Part shown: piece by piece, positions 1 through 6,681 of the stretch
Layout of the letters: every line of letters begins with the position of its first letter
Position numbering within the stretch: the first letter of the stretch is position 1
Assembly (NCBI GenBank): GCA_017647245.1
Contig: JAGCKY010000170.1
Location: forward strand, 1 to 12,183
From: Elusimicrobiaceae bacterium
GTDB taxonomy: Bacteria; Elusimicrobiota; Elusimicrobia; Elusimicrobiales; Elusimicrobiaceae
DNA: 12,183 nt
Direction: 5' to 3'
Position numbers and translations under genes: made by a program
The notes under the pieces: model-generated
What the model was told of the DNA's origin: nothing
What the model saw: the letters and a program-made list of their open reading frames with translations, nothing else
Databases searched by the model: none

Positions 1-83
1 CTTGTGCGGGATATAAGGTTGTTCTTTCTCCGGCACAATCCGCACAGAAACCTTGCGCGATGACGAGGCCGGAGAGGCACTAC
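1..83 (-). other. 5' part of a transcript leaving the window: structured RNA or N-terminal coding region
   Basis: This stretch lies downstream of the minus-strand promoter at 90-117. Read on the minus strand it can fold: TCTCCGGC pairs perfectly with GCCGGAGA about 33 nt later, and inside that CGCGCA pairs with TGTGCG (one G-U) around a 7-nt loop. That suggests a structured RNA or leader. Alternatively, one minus-strand frame is open to the edge and reads SASPASSSRKVSVRIV..., which looks like protein but has no ATG; only TTG, GTG or ATT codons could start it. A GGAGG at 87-83 would sit right at the predicted transcription start. I cannot identify either an RNA family or a protein family. RNase P, tmRNA and SRP signature sequences were looked for and not seen in the visible part. 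Confidence 0.35.
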
Positions 84-89
84 CTCCAT

Positions 90-117
90 ATCGTACCAAA
101 AAAAAAAAACAAGTCAA
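90..117 (-). promoter_or_regulatory. Minus-strand promoter with T12 spacer
   Basis: On the minus strand a -35 TTGACT (117-112) is followed by a 16-nt spacer, most of it twelve consecutive T, and a -10-like TACGAT (95-90). The predicted start is near 83. The segment 119-94 is identical to the pilin promoter segment at 6646-6671, which supports it being a real promoter class. Confidence 0.6.
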
Positions 118-119
118 GC
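94..119 (-). repeat. 26-bp promoter repeat, copy 1
   Basis: Reading the minus strand, GCTTGACTTG, twelve T and GGTA form 26 nt. The same string occurs on the plus strand at 6646-6671. Identity stops at both ends: the flanking bases differ and the two -10 hexamers differ (TACGAT here, TATACT there). Confidence 0.85.
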
Positions 120-147
120 CCTATTTTTACGCAATAAAAAACCAACC

Positions 148-190
148 AAAAAACAACAAAAAACGGAAAAGATAAAAATCTTTTCCGTTT
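148..190 (-). terminator. Rho-independent terminator of the yacL-ispDF-lipoprotein-cysS operon
   Basis: A perfect 13-bp inverted repeat (161-173 with 178-190, core CGGAAAAGAT) with a 4-nt loop lies just past the cysS stop. On the minus strand the right arm runs into a T-rich tract (TTTGTTGTTTTTT), the form expected of an intrinsic terminator. It separates cysS from the left-edge promoter. Confidence 0.85.
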
Positions 191-205
191 GTAATAATTA
201 TCGTT

Positions 206-1600
206 TTAGATTTTTTCCACTTGTGCGCCTTGCGGCGTGTCTTTGACGCGGTAGCCCAGCGCGGCTAATTTGTCGCGCAGTTCGTCGGATTTTTTGAAAT
301 CTTTGGCTTTACGGGCTGCCGCGCGCTCTTGCAAAATAGCTTCTACTTCTGCGGGCAATTTTTCTGTTTTTTCTTCCGGCGCACGGAACAAATCCAAGGA
401 CAAGATACTATCGGCAAATTTTACAAATTCTGTTTTTTCCGCCGCATTTAATTCCGCCCCGCGCAACACTTCCCACACTACGGCCAATGCCTTAGGCGCG
501 TTCAAATCGTCTTCCATAGCGGCTTGGAATTTGGCTTTTGCCGCGTTTACTTTTTCGGCGGAAATTTCCGCACACGCGGCCGCTTTTGCCGCTAATACTT
601 CTTTGCGCAAGGTTTGTAAACTTTTGCGTGCGCTGTCTAAACTTTCATACGTAAATTCCAACTGCGTGCGGTAATGCGCCGTCAGACACAAATAGCGGTA
701 ATCCAACGGGTCGTATCCTTTTTCGCGCAAGGTTTCCAGCGTAACAAACGTGCCGCCGGACTTGGACATTTTGCCCGCGCGCAACACCAAAAATTCGCCA
801 TGCACCCAAAAACGCACATAGGGTTTTCCCGTCGCGGCTTCGCTCTGCGCGATTTCGTTTGTGTGATGCACGGACACGTGGTCAATGCCGCCGCAGTGAA
901 TATCAATCGTCGGCCCCAAATACTCCATGGCCATGGCGGAACACTCAATGTGCCAACCCGGAAAACCCACACCCCACGGGCTATCCCATTCCATTTGGCG
1001 CTTTTTATCTTTGGGCGAAAATTTCCACAAGGCAAAATCGGTGGGGTTCTTTTTTTCTTCGCTCATTTCCACACGCGCGCCGCCTTTTAAGCCCTCTAAA
1101 CGACTGCGGCCCACCAGCGCGTCATAGCGCGGGAATTTAGACGTATCATAATAAATTCCGTCGGACGTGCGGTAGGTATAGCCCTTTTCTTCCAAGGTTT
1201 TTACCAGTGCAATCATTTGCTTAATGTGCGCGGTGGCGCGGCTAATCACCGTCGGGCGCGTGCAATGCAAAGCATCATAATCGGCAAAAAATTTCTGCTC
1301 GTAAAATTTGGCAATATCCCACGCGCTTTTGCCTTCGCGCGCGGCGCCGAGTTCCATTTTATCTTCTCCGTCGTCGGCGTCAGATACCAAGTGCCCCACA
1401 TCGGTTACGTTCATCACGTGTTTAAGCGACCAGTGCAAACGCAACGTGCGTCCCAGCAAATCTTCAAAAATATACGTACGCATATTCCCGATATGCGCAT
1501 AATTATACACCGTCGGTCCGCAACAATACATCGTCACCTGCTTTTCAGTGAGCGGGTGAAATTCTTCTTTGCGGTGCGTGGCGGTATTATAGAGTTGCAT
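206..1600 (-). CDS. cysS: Cysteinyl-tRNA synthetase
   Basis: This class I aminoacyl-tRNA synthetase charges tRNA-Cys with cysteine in the cytoplasm. The 464-aa protein has the normal length for the family. Near the N-terminus, C26-C27-G-P-T-V-Y-N carries the zinc-ligand cysteine and is followed by H36-I-G-N, the family's variant of HIGH. GWHIECSAM and HHTNE supply the other expected zinc ligands, and KMSKS is at residues 277-281. The second motif is HHTNE rather than the commoner HHENE, and the DVGHLVSDADDGEDKM segment fits the HIGN subgroup of CysS as I remember it. The C-terminal helical region (after about residue 330) is tRNA-binding in the family. The ATG overlaps the upstream lipoprotein gene by 14 bp; an AGAGG about 9 nt upstream serves as SD. 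It is the last gene of its operon, before a strong terminator. The yacL-ispDF-cysS order resembles the yacL-ispD-ispF-gltX-cysE-cysS cluster of Bacillus. Confidence 0.97.
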   Translation of the reverse strand: MQLYNTATHRKEEFHPLTEKQVTMYCCGPTVYNYAHIGNMRTYIFEDLLGRTLRLHWSLKHVMNVTDVGHLVSDADDGEDKMELGAAREGKSAWDIAKFYEQKFFADYDALHCTRPTVISRATAHIKQMIALVKTLEEKGYTYRTSDGIYYDTSKFPRYDALVGRSRLEGLKGGARVEMSEEKKNPTDFALWKFSPKDKKRQMEWDSPWGVGFPGWHIECSAMAMEYLGPTIDIHCGGIDHVSVHHTNEIAQSEAATGKPYVRFWVHGEFLVLRAGKMSKSGGTFVTLETLREKGYDPLDYRYLCLTAHYRTQLEFTYESLDSARKSLQTLRKEVLAAKAAACAEISAEKVNAAKAKFQAAMEDDLNAPKALAVVWEVLRGAELNAAEKTEFVKFADSILSLDLFRAPEEKTEKLPAEVEAILQERAAARKAKDFKKSDELRDKLAALGYRVKDTPQGAQVEKI

Positions 1601-2174
1601 GTGCTTTGGCCTCTTGGAACAATCTGTTGTACTCTTGGACTACCGTATTAAAAAATAAATTGCACGTCTGTTGGCCCACTGCATTGGCGGCCTGTTCACC
1701 CAAAATACAGCTGATTTCAATATCGGAAAGTGGATTAACTGCCCCCACGCTCGAAATAGAATAGGTAAAGCCGGACGGACGATACGTGCGCAGGGCTTTT
1801 TTATATCCGGTGTCTAATGCTTTTTGAAAAAGCGCCATGTGTTTAGCCGTAGCGGCAGAGCCCAACTTAACACGTTTGGCCGCGGCAATAACCGTCACAT
1901 CGGTGTAGCGCCCGTAAGAGGAGGCAATTTCCTCCGACGTAAAATCTTCATCTTCCGATAAAGTTTCTTCTTCCTCTTGTGCTTTTTCTACCCGCGGCAG
2001 GGGCGCTTCGTTTAAAATACTGGGCACGGGAACGCGCGCCGTAAAATCATCTCCCGCGCGCAAATCCGGCCGTTCGTATGCGGAATAGTCAATCCCGGTA
2101 AATTGATTTCTGTTTTCCGTGGCACACGCCGCCAGCAGTAGTACACCCGACAAAAACAAATAAATTTTCTTCAT
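1587..2174 (-). CDS. Small lipoprotein of unknown function
   Basis: I do not recognise the family. The 195-aa product starts MKKIYLFLSGVLLLAAC, a classic lipoprotein signal with lipobox L14-A15-A16-C17, so it should be lipidated at C17 and anchored in an envelope membrane. A low-complexity acidic stretch (Glu/Asp/Ser, roughly residues 70-90) follows, then a mixed region with two cysteines (SCILG and QQTCNLF) that could form a disulphide. The start at 2174 is chosen over the longer frame at 2213 because it gives a complete signal peptide, has a GGGAGAG SD just upstream and forms an ATGA overlap with the ispDF stop. It also overlaps cysS by 14 bp, so it is translationally coupled on both sides. 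Its position between two housekeeping genes says little about its role. Confidence 0.85.
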   Translation of the reverse strand: MKKIYLFLSGVLLLAACATENRNQFTGIDYSAYERPDLRAGDDFTARVPVPSILNEAPLPRVEKAQEEEETLSEDEDFTSEEIASSYGRYTDVTVIAAAKRVKLGSAATAKHMALFQKALDTGYKKALRTYRPSGFTYSISSVGAVNPLSDIEISCILGEQAANAVGQQTCNLFFNTVVQEYNRLFQEAKAHATL

Positions 2175-3325
2175 GCTCTCTCTCCCAACACAAGCGTCAC
2201 TTGTGCATAACACTCAGCTGCTTCCCCGCGACCGATAGCGCCTACATGTTCGTGGCTTTTGGATTTAAAGCTCACGTTTTTTTCGTCCATATTAAAAATC
2301 CGTGCCAAACTGCTGCGCACCGCCGCGTAATGCGGGCTGATTTTGGGCTCTTGCGTCACCAGCGTCACGTCCATGTGCGTCAAATGCGCTTGGTGTTTGT
2401 GCATAATTTCTACCACGCGCGCGGCAATTTTTTTGCTGTCAATGTCTTTAATCGTGGGGTCTGTGGGCGGAAATAATAAACCGATTTCCCCTTCGCAAAG
2501 TGCACCCAAAATCGCATCGCAAATGGCATGCAATACCACATCGGCATCGCTGTGGCCCAAGAGTCCCTTGTCATGTGCAATTTCCACGCCGCCGATAATA
2601 AATTTCCGCCCGGCTTGCAGTTTATGCAAATCAAATCCAAATCCCGTGCGCACTTGCGCGCCGTTTTGTAAGAAAGCTTGCGCCATAATTAAATCCTCCG
2701 GCGTGGTAATCTTCAAATTTTGATAATCGGACGGCTCAATTTTGACCTGCACGCCTAACCGTTCCACCAGTTGGCTTTCATCGGTGGCATCTTGCAAATG
2801 ACCGAATTTTTCCAATGCCTTGCGCAACACCGCCGCCTGATAACATTGCGGCGTTTGCGCTTGCCACAAGGCATTACGCTCTAACGTGCGTTCTACTACG
2901 CCGCCGCGCACTTGTTTAATAGTATCTTTGACCGGTACGGCTAATACTGCCGCACCCGTTTCAAATCCGCTTTGCAAACAACGTGCCGCCGCTTGCACGC
3001 TGACCAACGGACGAGCTCCGTCGTGCACAGCAATGGCCTGCACCCGCGGATCTAATGCATTTACCCCGCTCATCACAGAGGCCAAACGTGTCGCACCCGG
3101 CACGGCAAAACAAACTTGCGGAAAAACTTGTTTAATCATTTCGCGGTTTTCGGGCGAAGTAACAACTACGATTTGTTTGACAAAAGCAATTTTTGTAAAC
3201 GCTTCTACCGAGCGAAGTAAGACCGGTTTGCCTGCCAACGGCAACAATTGTTTCGGGCGGCCCATACGCTTGCCCAGGCCCCCTGCAACGATAACCGCTC
3301 CGGCAAAAGTGAGTGACTGCGGCAT
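2171..3325 (-). CDS. ispDF: Bifunctional IspD/IspF (MEP cytidylyltransferase and MEcPP synthase)
   Basis: This fusion carries two non-consecutive steps of the MEP isoprenoid pathway: IspD makes CDP-ME from MEP and CTP, and IspF cyclises CDP-ME2P to MEcPP. The IspD domain (about residues 1-222) shows the nucleotide-binding start AGGLGKRMGRPKQ, then HDGARP, VKDTIK, AQTPQ, TDESQ and NLKITTPEDL. The IspF domain (about 226-384) has the metal ligands D232 and H234 in GFDLH, the LLGHSDADVVLHA motif with the third metal histidine, LFPPTDP, and a C-terminal SHEHVGAIGRGEA. The last motif replaces the textbook TTTE with KSHE but keeps the Glu. At 384 aa the length matches known IspDF fusions. The start is 7 nt after the yacL-like stop, with only a weak AGG nearby, suggesting coupled translation. 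The stop overlaps the next gene (ATGA). Confidence 0.96.
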   Translation of the reverse strand: MPQSLTFAGAVIVAGGLGKRMGRPKQLLPLAGKPVLLRSVEAFTKIAFVKQIVVVTSPENREMIKQVFPQVCFAVPGATRLASVMSGVNALDPRVQAIAVHDGARPLVSVQAAARCLQSGFETGAAVLAVPVKDTIKQVRGGVVERTLERNALWQAQTPQCYQAAVLRKALEKFGHLQDATDESQLVERLGVQVKIEPSDYQNLKITTPEDLIMAQAFLQNGAQVRTGFGFDLHKLQAGRKFIIGGVEIAHDKGLLGHSDADVVLHAICDAILGALCEGEIGLLFPPTDPTIKDIDSKKIAARVVEIMHKHQAHLTHMDVTLVTQEPKISPHYAAVRSSLARIFNMDEKNVSFKSKSHEHVGAIGRGEAAECYAQVTLVLGERA

Positions 3326-3332
3326 GAAAAAC

Positions 3333-4283
3333 CTATTTTACCTTGGCAAAAATCATACGCCCCGATGGCGTTTGCAAAATAGAGTAAACCGCTACTTCGG
3401 TGCGCTTGCCAATGTGGCGGCGGCCTTCTTCCACAACCACCATGGTGCCGTCGTCCAAATAACCGATGCCCTGTTCTTTTTCTTTCCCGTCTTTCATAAT
3501 GAACAGCGACATAGTTTCACCCGGCAACACCACCGGCTTTAAGGCCGTGGCCAAGTCCGCTACGTTGAGTACGACTACATTGTACAGCGCGCCAATTTTG
3601 TTGACATTGAAATCCAACGTAACAATTTCGGCATCAAAACTTTTTGCCAGTTTAACCAAGCGTTCGGTATCATCTTGTGCTTTGGGCGTTTTGGACGTAA
3701 TGCGTACGGTAATTTCTTTCAGCTCTTGCAAGCGCGCCGCAACATCTAACCCGCGCCGGCCTTTGGCGCGTTCCAGCGGGTCTTTGGACGCGGCCATTTT
3801 ATTGAGCTGTTCCAACACAAATACTGGCAATACAATAATGCCCGATAAGAAATTAATTTCACACAAATCTACAATGCGCCCGTCCATCAGCGCGGTGATA
3901 TCGGCAATTTTCAAGTGGCGGCCTTTGTAAGAAAGCCCTTCCAAATCGCGCGATTTAAACAGACAAGCGAGCACCCCAAACACCACCAGCCCGATTTTGA
4001 CATATTGGGCATTATCCTTCCACCAGGCAAACGGTCCATGATCTCCGCCGAAGTTCACCACGGCATAGTCCACAAACACAAAAAGCAACCAGCCCAACAA
4101 AAAACCCGAGCAGCCAATCATCACTTTGATTAAGCGCAAGCGTTTAAATACGGCTTCCGCAATAATGATAATCAGCCCGCACAATAAACCCGCTGCCAAA
4201 GACAAGGGATCCTTATCAATAAAATCATACGTCAGAAACGGAAATGCAATCAGCGTAGACAAACGGAAAATCCAAATCGGCAT
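3333..4283 (-). CDS. YacL-like membrane PIN-TRAM protein
   Basis: The 316-aa protein combines four predicted N-terminal membrane segments (within about residues 1-112) with a cytoplasmic PIN nuclease-fold domain and a C-terminal TRAM domain, the architecture of Bacillus YacL. In the PIN domain, acidic residues appear as D128-I-T and D134-G-R, then E in VLEQLNKMA, the family landmark GRRGLD, and a late Asp in TLDFNVNK. The TRAM part carries ALKPVVLPGE, QGIGYLDDGTMVVVEE and LQTPSGRMIFAK. PIN domains are usually metal-dependent RNases, but YacL's substrate is not established to my knowledge. The motif is DIT rather than the usual DTS after the first Asp; the acidic ligands are kept. The start at 4283 is preferred to 4340 because AAGGAGGG lies 5 nt upstream and the 4340 ATG lies upstream of the predicted transcription start. 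It heads the operon with ispDF and cysS. Confidence 0.92.
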   Translation of the reverse strand: MPIWIFRLSTLIAFPFLTYDFIDKDPLSLAAGLLCGLIIIIAEAVFKRLRLIKVMIGCSGFLLGWLLFVFVDYAVVNFGGDHGPFAWWKDNAQYVKIGLVVFGVLACLFKSRDLEGLSYKGRHLKIADITALMDGRIVDLCEINFLSGIIVLPVFVLEQLNKMAASKDPLERAKGRRGLDVAARLQELKEITVRITSKTPKAQDDTERLVKLAKSFDAEIVTLDFNVNKIGALYNVVVLNVADLATALKPVVLPGETMSLFIMKDGKEKEQGIGYLDDGTMVVVEEGRRHIGKRTEVAVYSILQTPSGRMIFAKVK

Positions 4284-4330
4284 TTTTTCCCTCCTTAACA
4301 GGCGTAGCGCCCAAAATAAAGTACCTTTAT

Positions 4331-4359
4331 ATTTTATCATTCCGCGCGCAGTTTGTCAG
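4331..4359 (-). promoter_or_regulatory. Promoter of the yacL-ispDF-cysS operon
   Basis: On the minus strand CTGACA (4359-4354) is separated by 17 nt from TAAAAT (4336-4331). This is a near-consensus sigma-70 promoter with a predicted start around 4324, leaving a leader of about 40 nt that contains the strong AAGGAGGG SD. Confidence 0.65.
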
Positions 4360-4408
4360 CCTGGACTCAAGCCCCCGCTACAAAACTCCCCTATTTCCTC
4401 GGTGAATT

Positions 4409-4423
4409 TGATATCATATACGT
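4409..4423 (+). promoter_or_regulatory. Extended -10 promoter of folD, probably leaderless
   Basis: TGA-TATCAT (TGn extended -10; hexamer 4412-4417) ends exactly 6 nt before the folD ATG. The expected transcription start is therefore at or within a base of the start codon. No -35 and no SD are visible. Confidence 0.55.
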
Positions 4424-5290
4424 ATGTTGATACAAGGAAAAGAATTAGCCGCATCTATCCGTGCGCCGCTTTTGCAGCGGGCGCAGGCCGTTGCTGCCAA
4501 GCTGGGGCGGCCTATTTCCTTGTGCGCTATCGGTTCTACCGACGATTATGGTGCGTATGTGTATTTAAAGAAAGAAGTGCAAGCCGCCGAAAAACTGGGC
4601 GTACACACGCAAGTACATGAGGTAAATGCCACTACATCCGTTGCTGATTTCCTTTCCTTGCTTAAAAAAGCTTCCGCTGATCCGAAGGTAGACGCTATTT
4701 TAATTCCGCGGCCTTTGCCGCCGGCGCTGGCGCAGAGCGGATTTACCCAATTTATCGCGCCCGAAAAAGATATTGACGGTATGTCTAACGCTTCCATGGG
4801 TAATTTGTTTTTGTGCAAAACATGGCAAGATGTGCAAAGTCTGCGCACGTTCGTACCGTCTACGGCTATGGCGGTAATCCGTTTATTGGACGCACATCAC
4901 ATAGACCCGCACGGATTGGAAACGGTGGTCATCGGACGCTCTCCCACCGTCGGCAAACCGCTGGCACATTTGCTAACCTGCCGCAACGCCACGGTTAAAA
5001 TTTGTCACACGCAAACCAAAGATTTACGCGCCGCTTTGCAACAAGCGCAACTGATTTGCACCGCAGCCGGACATGCCGGTCTTTTGCACGCGGGTAACGT
5101 GCCTACCGGCTGTTGTGTGATAGATATTTCCACCAATTTAACCGCACAAAACCAACTTTGCGGCGACGCACAAACCGAAGAATTACTACAAAAAAATTGC
5201 ACCGTATCTTCCGTTCCCGGCGGGGTGGGTCCGGTAACACTTGCAACATTACTGGAAAACATTATATTATCAGGGGAGAGGAAATTTTAG
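4424..5290 (+). CDS. folD: FolD: methylene-THF dehydrogenase/methenyl-THF cyclohydrolase, divergent
   Basis: FolD interconverts 5,10-methylene-, methenyl- and 10-formyl-tetrahydrofolate using NADP in the cytoplasm. The 288-aa length is normal. Conserved landmarks are Y45-V-Y-L-K49 (the Tyr-x-x-x-Lys active-site pair), P113-E-K-D-I-D118-G, the NADP-loop GRSPTVGKPLAHLL, and a C-terminal VPGGVGPVTLATLLEN. Several usually invariant motifs are altered: VQLPLP has become IPRPLP, so the catalytic-loop Gln is Pro95; PCTP is PSTA; and VIDVGIN is VIDISTN. In the human enzyme the equivalent Gln matters for cyclohydrolase chemistry, so this protein may have altered activity (inference). The ATG gives the correct N-terminus (LIQGKELAASI) and no SD precedes it; the mRNA is probably leaderless. 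A lipoprotein gene follows 8 nt after the stop. Confidence 0.93.
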   Translation: MLIQGKELAASIRAPLLQRAQAVAAKLGRPISLCAIGSTDDYGAYVYLKKEVQAAEKLGVHTQVHEVNATTSVADFLSLLKKASADPKVDAILIPRPLPPALAQSGFTQFIAPEKDIDGMSNASMGNLFLCKTWQDVQSLRTFVPSTAMAVIRLLDAHHIDPHGLETVVIGRSPTVGKPLAHLLTCRNATVKICHTQTKDLRAALQQAQLICTAAGHAGLLHAGNVPTGCCVIDISTNLTAQNQLCGDAQTEELLQKNCTVSSVPGGVGPVTLATLLENIILSGERKF

Positions 5291-5298
5291 GAGCGCGT

Positions 5299-5736
5299 AT
5301 GATTAAATACCTTCGTTTTGCTGTGTTACTGGCTTTGTGCGTGGGGATAATGGCGTGTCAGTCTAACAAAAAGAACACCCGCCAAGAGCCGTACCGCAAA
5401 AAAATCTATTTAACCGAGCAAGACTATTTGGACGATTTAAGCAAAGAGGCCGCGGCCGAACGCCGGGAAGCCAAACCCAATCCGGAGTCCAATTATGTAT
5501 TTAATGTTCTTCCCGAAACGCCCAAAAATGTGTATTTCTTTGACGAGCGCGTGCAACCTAAAATCCCGGGCGTTCCCTCTGAGCGCGAGTATAAAAACAC
5601 CAAACGCTTATGGCAAAAACCGCGCCGCTTCTCGCCCGACCAATACTATGGTGACGGCGGTGCTCCGGCCGCCAGCGCAAGTAACGACAGCGGCAGTACA
5701 TCTTCTTCCTACGAAGATTCGTACGATTACGATTAA
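5299..5736 (+). CDS. Small lipoprotein of unknown function
   Basis: I do not recognise this 145-aa product. It begins MIKYLRFAVLLALCVGIMAC with lipobox I17-M18-A19-C20, so it should be an envelope lipoprotein. The mature part is hydrophilic and rich in Lys/Arg/Glu/Asn/Pro (KKNTRQEPYRKK, ERREAKPNPESNY), and the last 20 residues are a Ser/Tyr/Asp-rich, probably disordered tail ending YDYD. The start at 5299 is chosen because AGGAG overlaps the folD stop 8 nt upstream and it yields an intact signal peptide; the longer open frame upstream only shadows folD. It is co-transcribed with folD and followed by a strong terminator. Confidence 0.82.
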   Translation: MIKYLRFAVLLALCVGIMACQSNKKNTRQEPYRKKIYLTEQDYLDDLSKEAAAERREAKPNPESNYVFNVLPETPKNVYFFDERVQPKIPGVPSEREYKNTKRLWQKPRRFSPDQYYGDGGAPAASASNDSGSTSSSYEDSYDYD

Positions 5737-5750
5737 TTTTGTGTGTAGCA

Positions 5751-5780
5751 AAAACCCGCGCCAATCAGCGCGGGTTTTTT
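5751..5780. terminator. Bidirectional terminator shared by convergent genes
   Basis: AAAACCCGCGC (5751-5761) pairs with GCGCGGGTTTT (5768-5778) around a 6-nt loop, followed by T on the plus strand to 5780 and by five T on the minus strand. It ends the folD-lipoprotein unit. The gdpD stop codon (TGA, 5767-5765) lies in the loop, so the last GDPD codons form one arm. Confidence 0.88.
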
Positions 5781-6562
5781 ATTTTGCGGGAAGTTCTTGT
5801 TTTTTTGGATAGTTTAAGCGGCACATATTGCCCTTTCATTTCGCCGGGCAGTACCGCGCGCGGCGGTAAAAACAAGTCCGGCGCATCCGTAAAAATACCG
5901 TCCACCCCTTTGCGTGCCAATTGCCGTGCGGTGTATTTATCATTGACGGTATAAACAAATACGCGCACTCCGTGTTCATGGCACCAATCAATCATTTCTT
6001 GGGTAATGCGCGTTTGATTAATGTGCACACTTTCGGCTTTTAAACTAAGTACCTTTTGCGGCTCAAAAAACCGTGTCAAAAGCCCGATACGCGCCCGCGG
6101 GGCTACCCGGCGCAAGCGTTGCAACGTGGGATAATCAAAACTGGAAAATAAAATTTTATTGGCCGCTTCGGGCCCAAACGCCTCTACCCGCTGCCACAAC
6201 ATTTTTTCAATACCCGGGTAAACATTGTCATCATTTTTGATTTCAATGTTTAGCAGTTCCAATTCTTCCATAATCACCGGGATTACGTCGCGCAGCCGCG
6301 GCGGGCTGACCACCAGCGCCGGGTCAAATTTGTGTAAAATGCGGCAAGCGGTAATATCGGACAGCACCGCATCTTTAATATCCAACCGGCAGGTGGTATC
6401 GGTGCCCAAATTATAATCGTGGTGAATAATTAAATGTCCGTCTTTAGACAAATGCACGTCCAGCTCATAATGCGTGGCGCCCTGCTGACGCGCCAGCGCA
6501 AAAGCCGCCAAGGAATTAGCCGGGGCATACGCGCTCGCCCCGCGGTGTGCAAAGTAAATCAT
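5765..6562 (-). CDS. Glycerophosphodiester phosphodiesterase (GDPD family)
   Basis: GDPD enzymes hydrolyse glycerophosphodiesters from phospholipid turnover to glycerol-3-phosphate and an alcohol. The 265-aa protein starts MIYFAHRGASAY, giving catalytic H6-R7-G. E33-L-D35 supplies metal ligands, H48-D49 the second catalytic histidine, and E107 in LNIEIK the third metal ligand. FSSFDYPTLQRL, VFVYTVND and GVDGIFTDAPD complete the TIM-barrel pattern. The usual PENT motif is P14-A15-N-S, so the commonly conserved Glu is Ala15; activity may still be intact because the other ligands remain. No signal peptide is visible, so it is probably cytoplasmic. The basic C-terminal tail (KKTRTSRKIKNPR) is partly encoded by terminator stem. 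The start at 6562 places HRG correctly and sits 6 nt after a TACAAT; the extra seven residues from 6583 would begin upstream of that promoter. It is monocistronic. Confidence 0.92.
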   Translation of the reverse strand: MIYFAHRGASAYAPANSLAAFALARQQGATHYELDVHLSKDGHLIIHHDYNLGTDTTCRLDIKDAVLSDITACRILHKFDPALVVSPPRLRDVIPVIMEELELLNIEIKNDDNVYPGIEKMLWQRVEAFGPEAANKILFSSFDYPTLQRLRRVAPRARIGLLTRFFEPQKVLSLKAESVHINQTRITQEMIDWCHEHGVRVFVYTVNDKYTARQLARKGVDGIFTDAPDLFLPPRAVLPGEMKGQYVPLKLSKKTRTSRKIKNPR

Positions 6563-6568
6563 ACAGCT

Positions 6569-6577
6569 ATTGTAGCA
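6569..6577 (-). promoter_or_regulatory. Extended -10 promoter of gdpD, probably leaderless
   Basis: On the minus strand TGC-TACAAT (hexamer 6574-6569) ends exactly 6 nt before the ATG at 6562. No SD can be seen in those 6 nt (AGCTGT), and no clear -35 is present. The geometry is the same as upstream of folD and kdsC. Confidence 0.55.
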
Positions 6578-6645
6578 AAACAAAGCGGGCGTGGGTATAG
6601 CTCCGTTTTGTATTTTTTCATTTTATTTAAAAAGGGAAAAATAAC

Positions 6646-6671
6646 GCTTGACTTGTTTTTTTTTTTTGGTA
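6646..6671 (+). repeat. 26-bp promoter repeat, copy 2
   Basis: This segment, GCTTGACTTG, twelve T and GGTA, is identical to the minus-strand segment 119-94. It contains the -35 and the whole spacer of the pilin promoter. Confidence 0.85.
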
Positions 6672-6675
6672 TACT
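6648..6675 (+). promoter_or_regulatory. Pilin promoter with T12 spacer
   Basis: TTGACT (6648-6653), a 16-nt spacer containing twelve consecutive T, then TATACT (6670-6675). The predicted start is near 6682, giving a leader of about 88 nt. A homopolymer T spacer is unusual: it could bend the DNA, and length changes in it could tune promoter strength. Confidence 0.75.
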
Positions 6676-6681
6676 TTTTTG

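Noticed and set aside
674..1651. Long open frames on the plus strand opposite cysS
   Set aside because: They overlap a certain gene, lack SDs, and their translations are rich in Arg/His/Cys, typical of antisense shadows.
2175..2213. Longer start for the lipoprotein before cysS
   Set aside because: It would bury the signal peptide behind 13 residues; the inner ATG has an SD and overlaps the ispDF stop.
4284..4340. Longer start (ATG 4340) for the YacL-like protein
   Set aside because: It lies upstream of the predicted transcription start, has no SD, and adds a basic stretch before the first membrane segment; ATG 4283 has AAGGAGGG at ideal spacing.
4360..4408. Possible operator between yacL and folD
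   Set aside because: The interval shows no inverted repeat that stands out from background.
5113..5298. Upstream extension of the 145-aa lipoprotein inside folD
   Set aside because: The added residues are an out-of-frame shadow of folD, rich in Arg and Thr, and would hide the lipobox.
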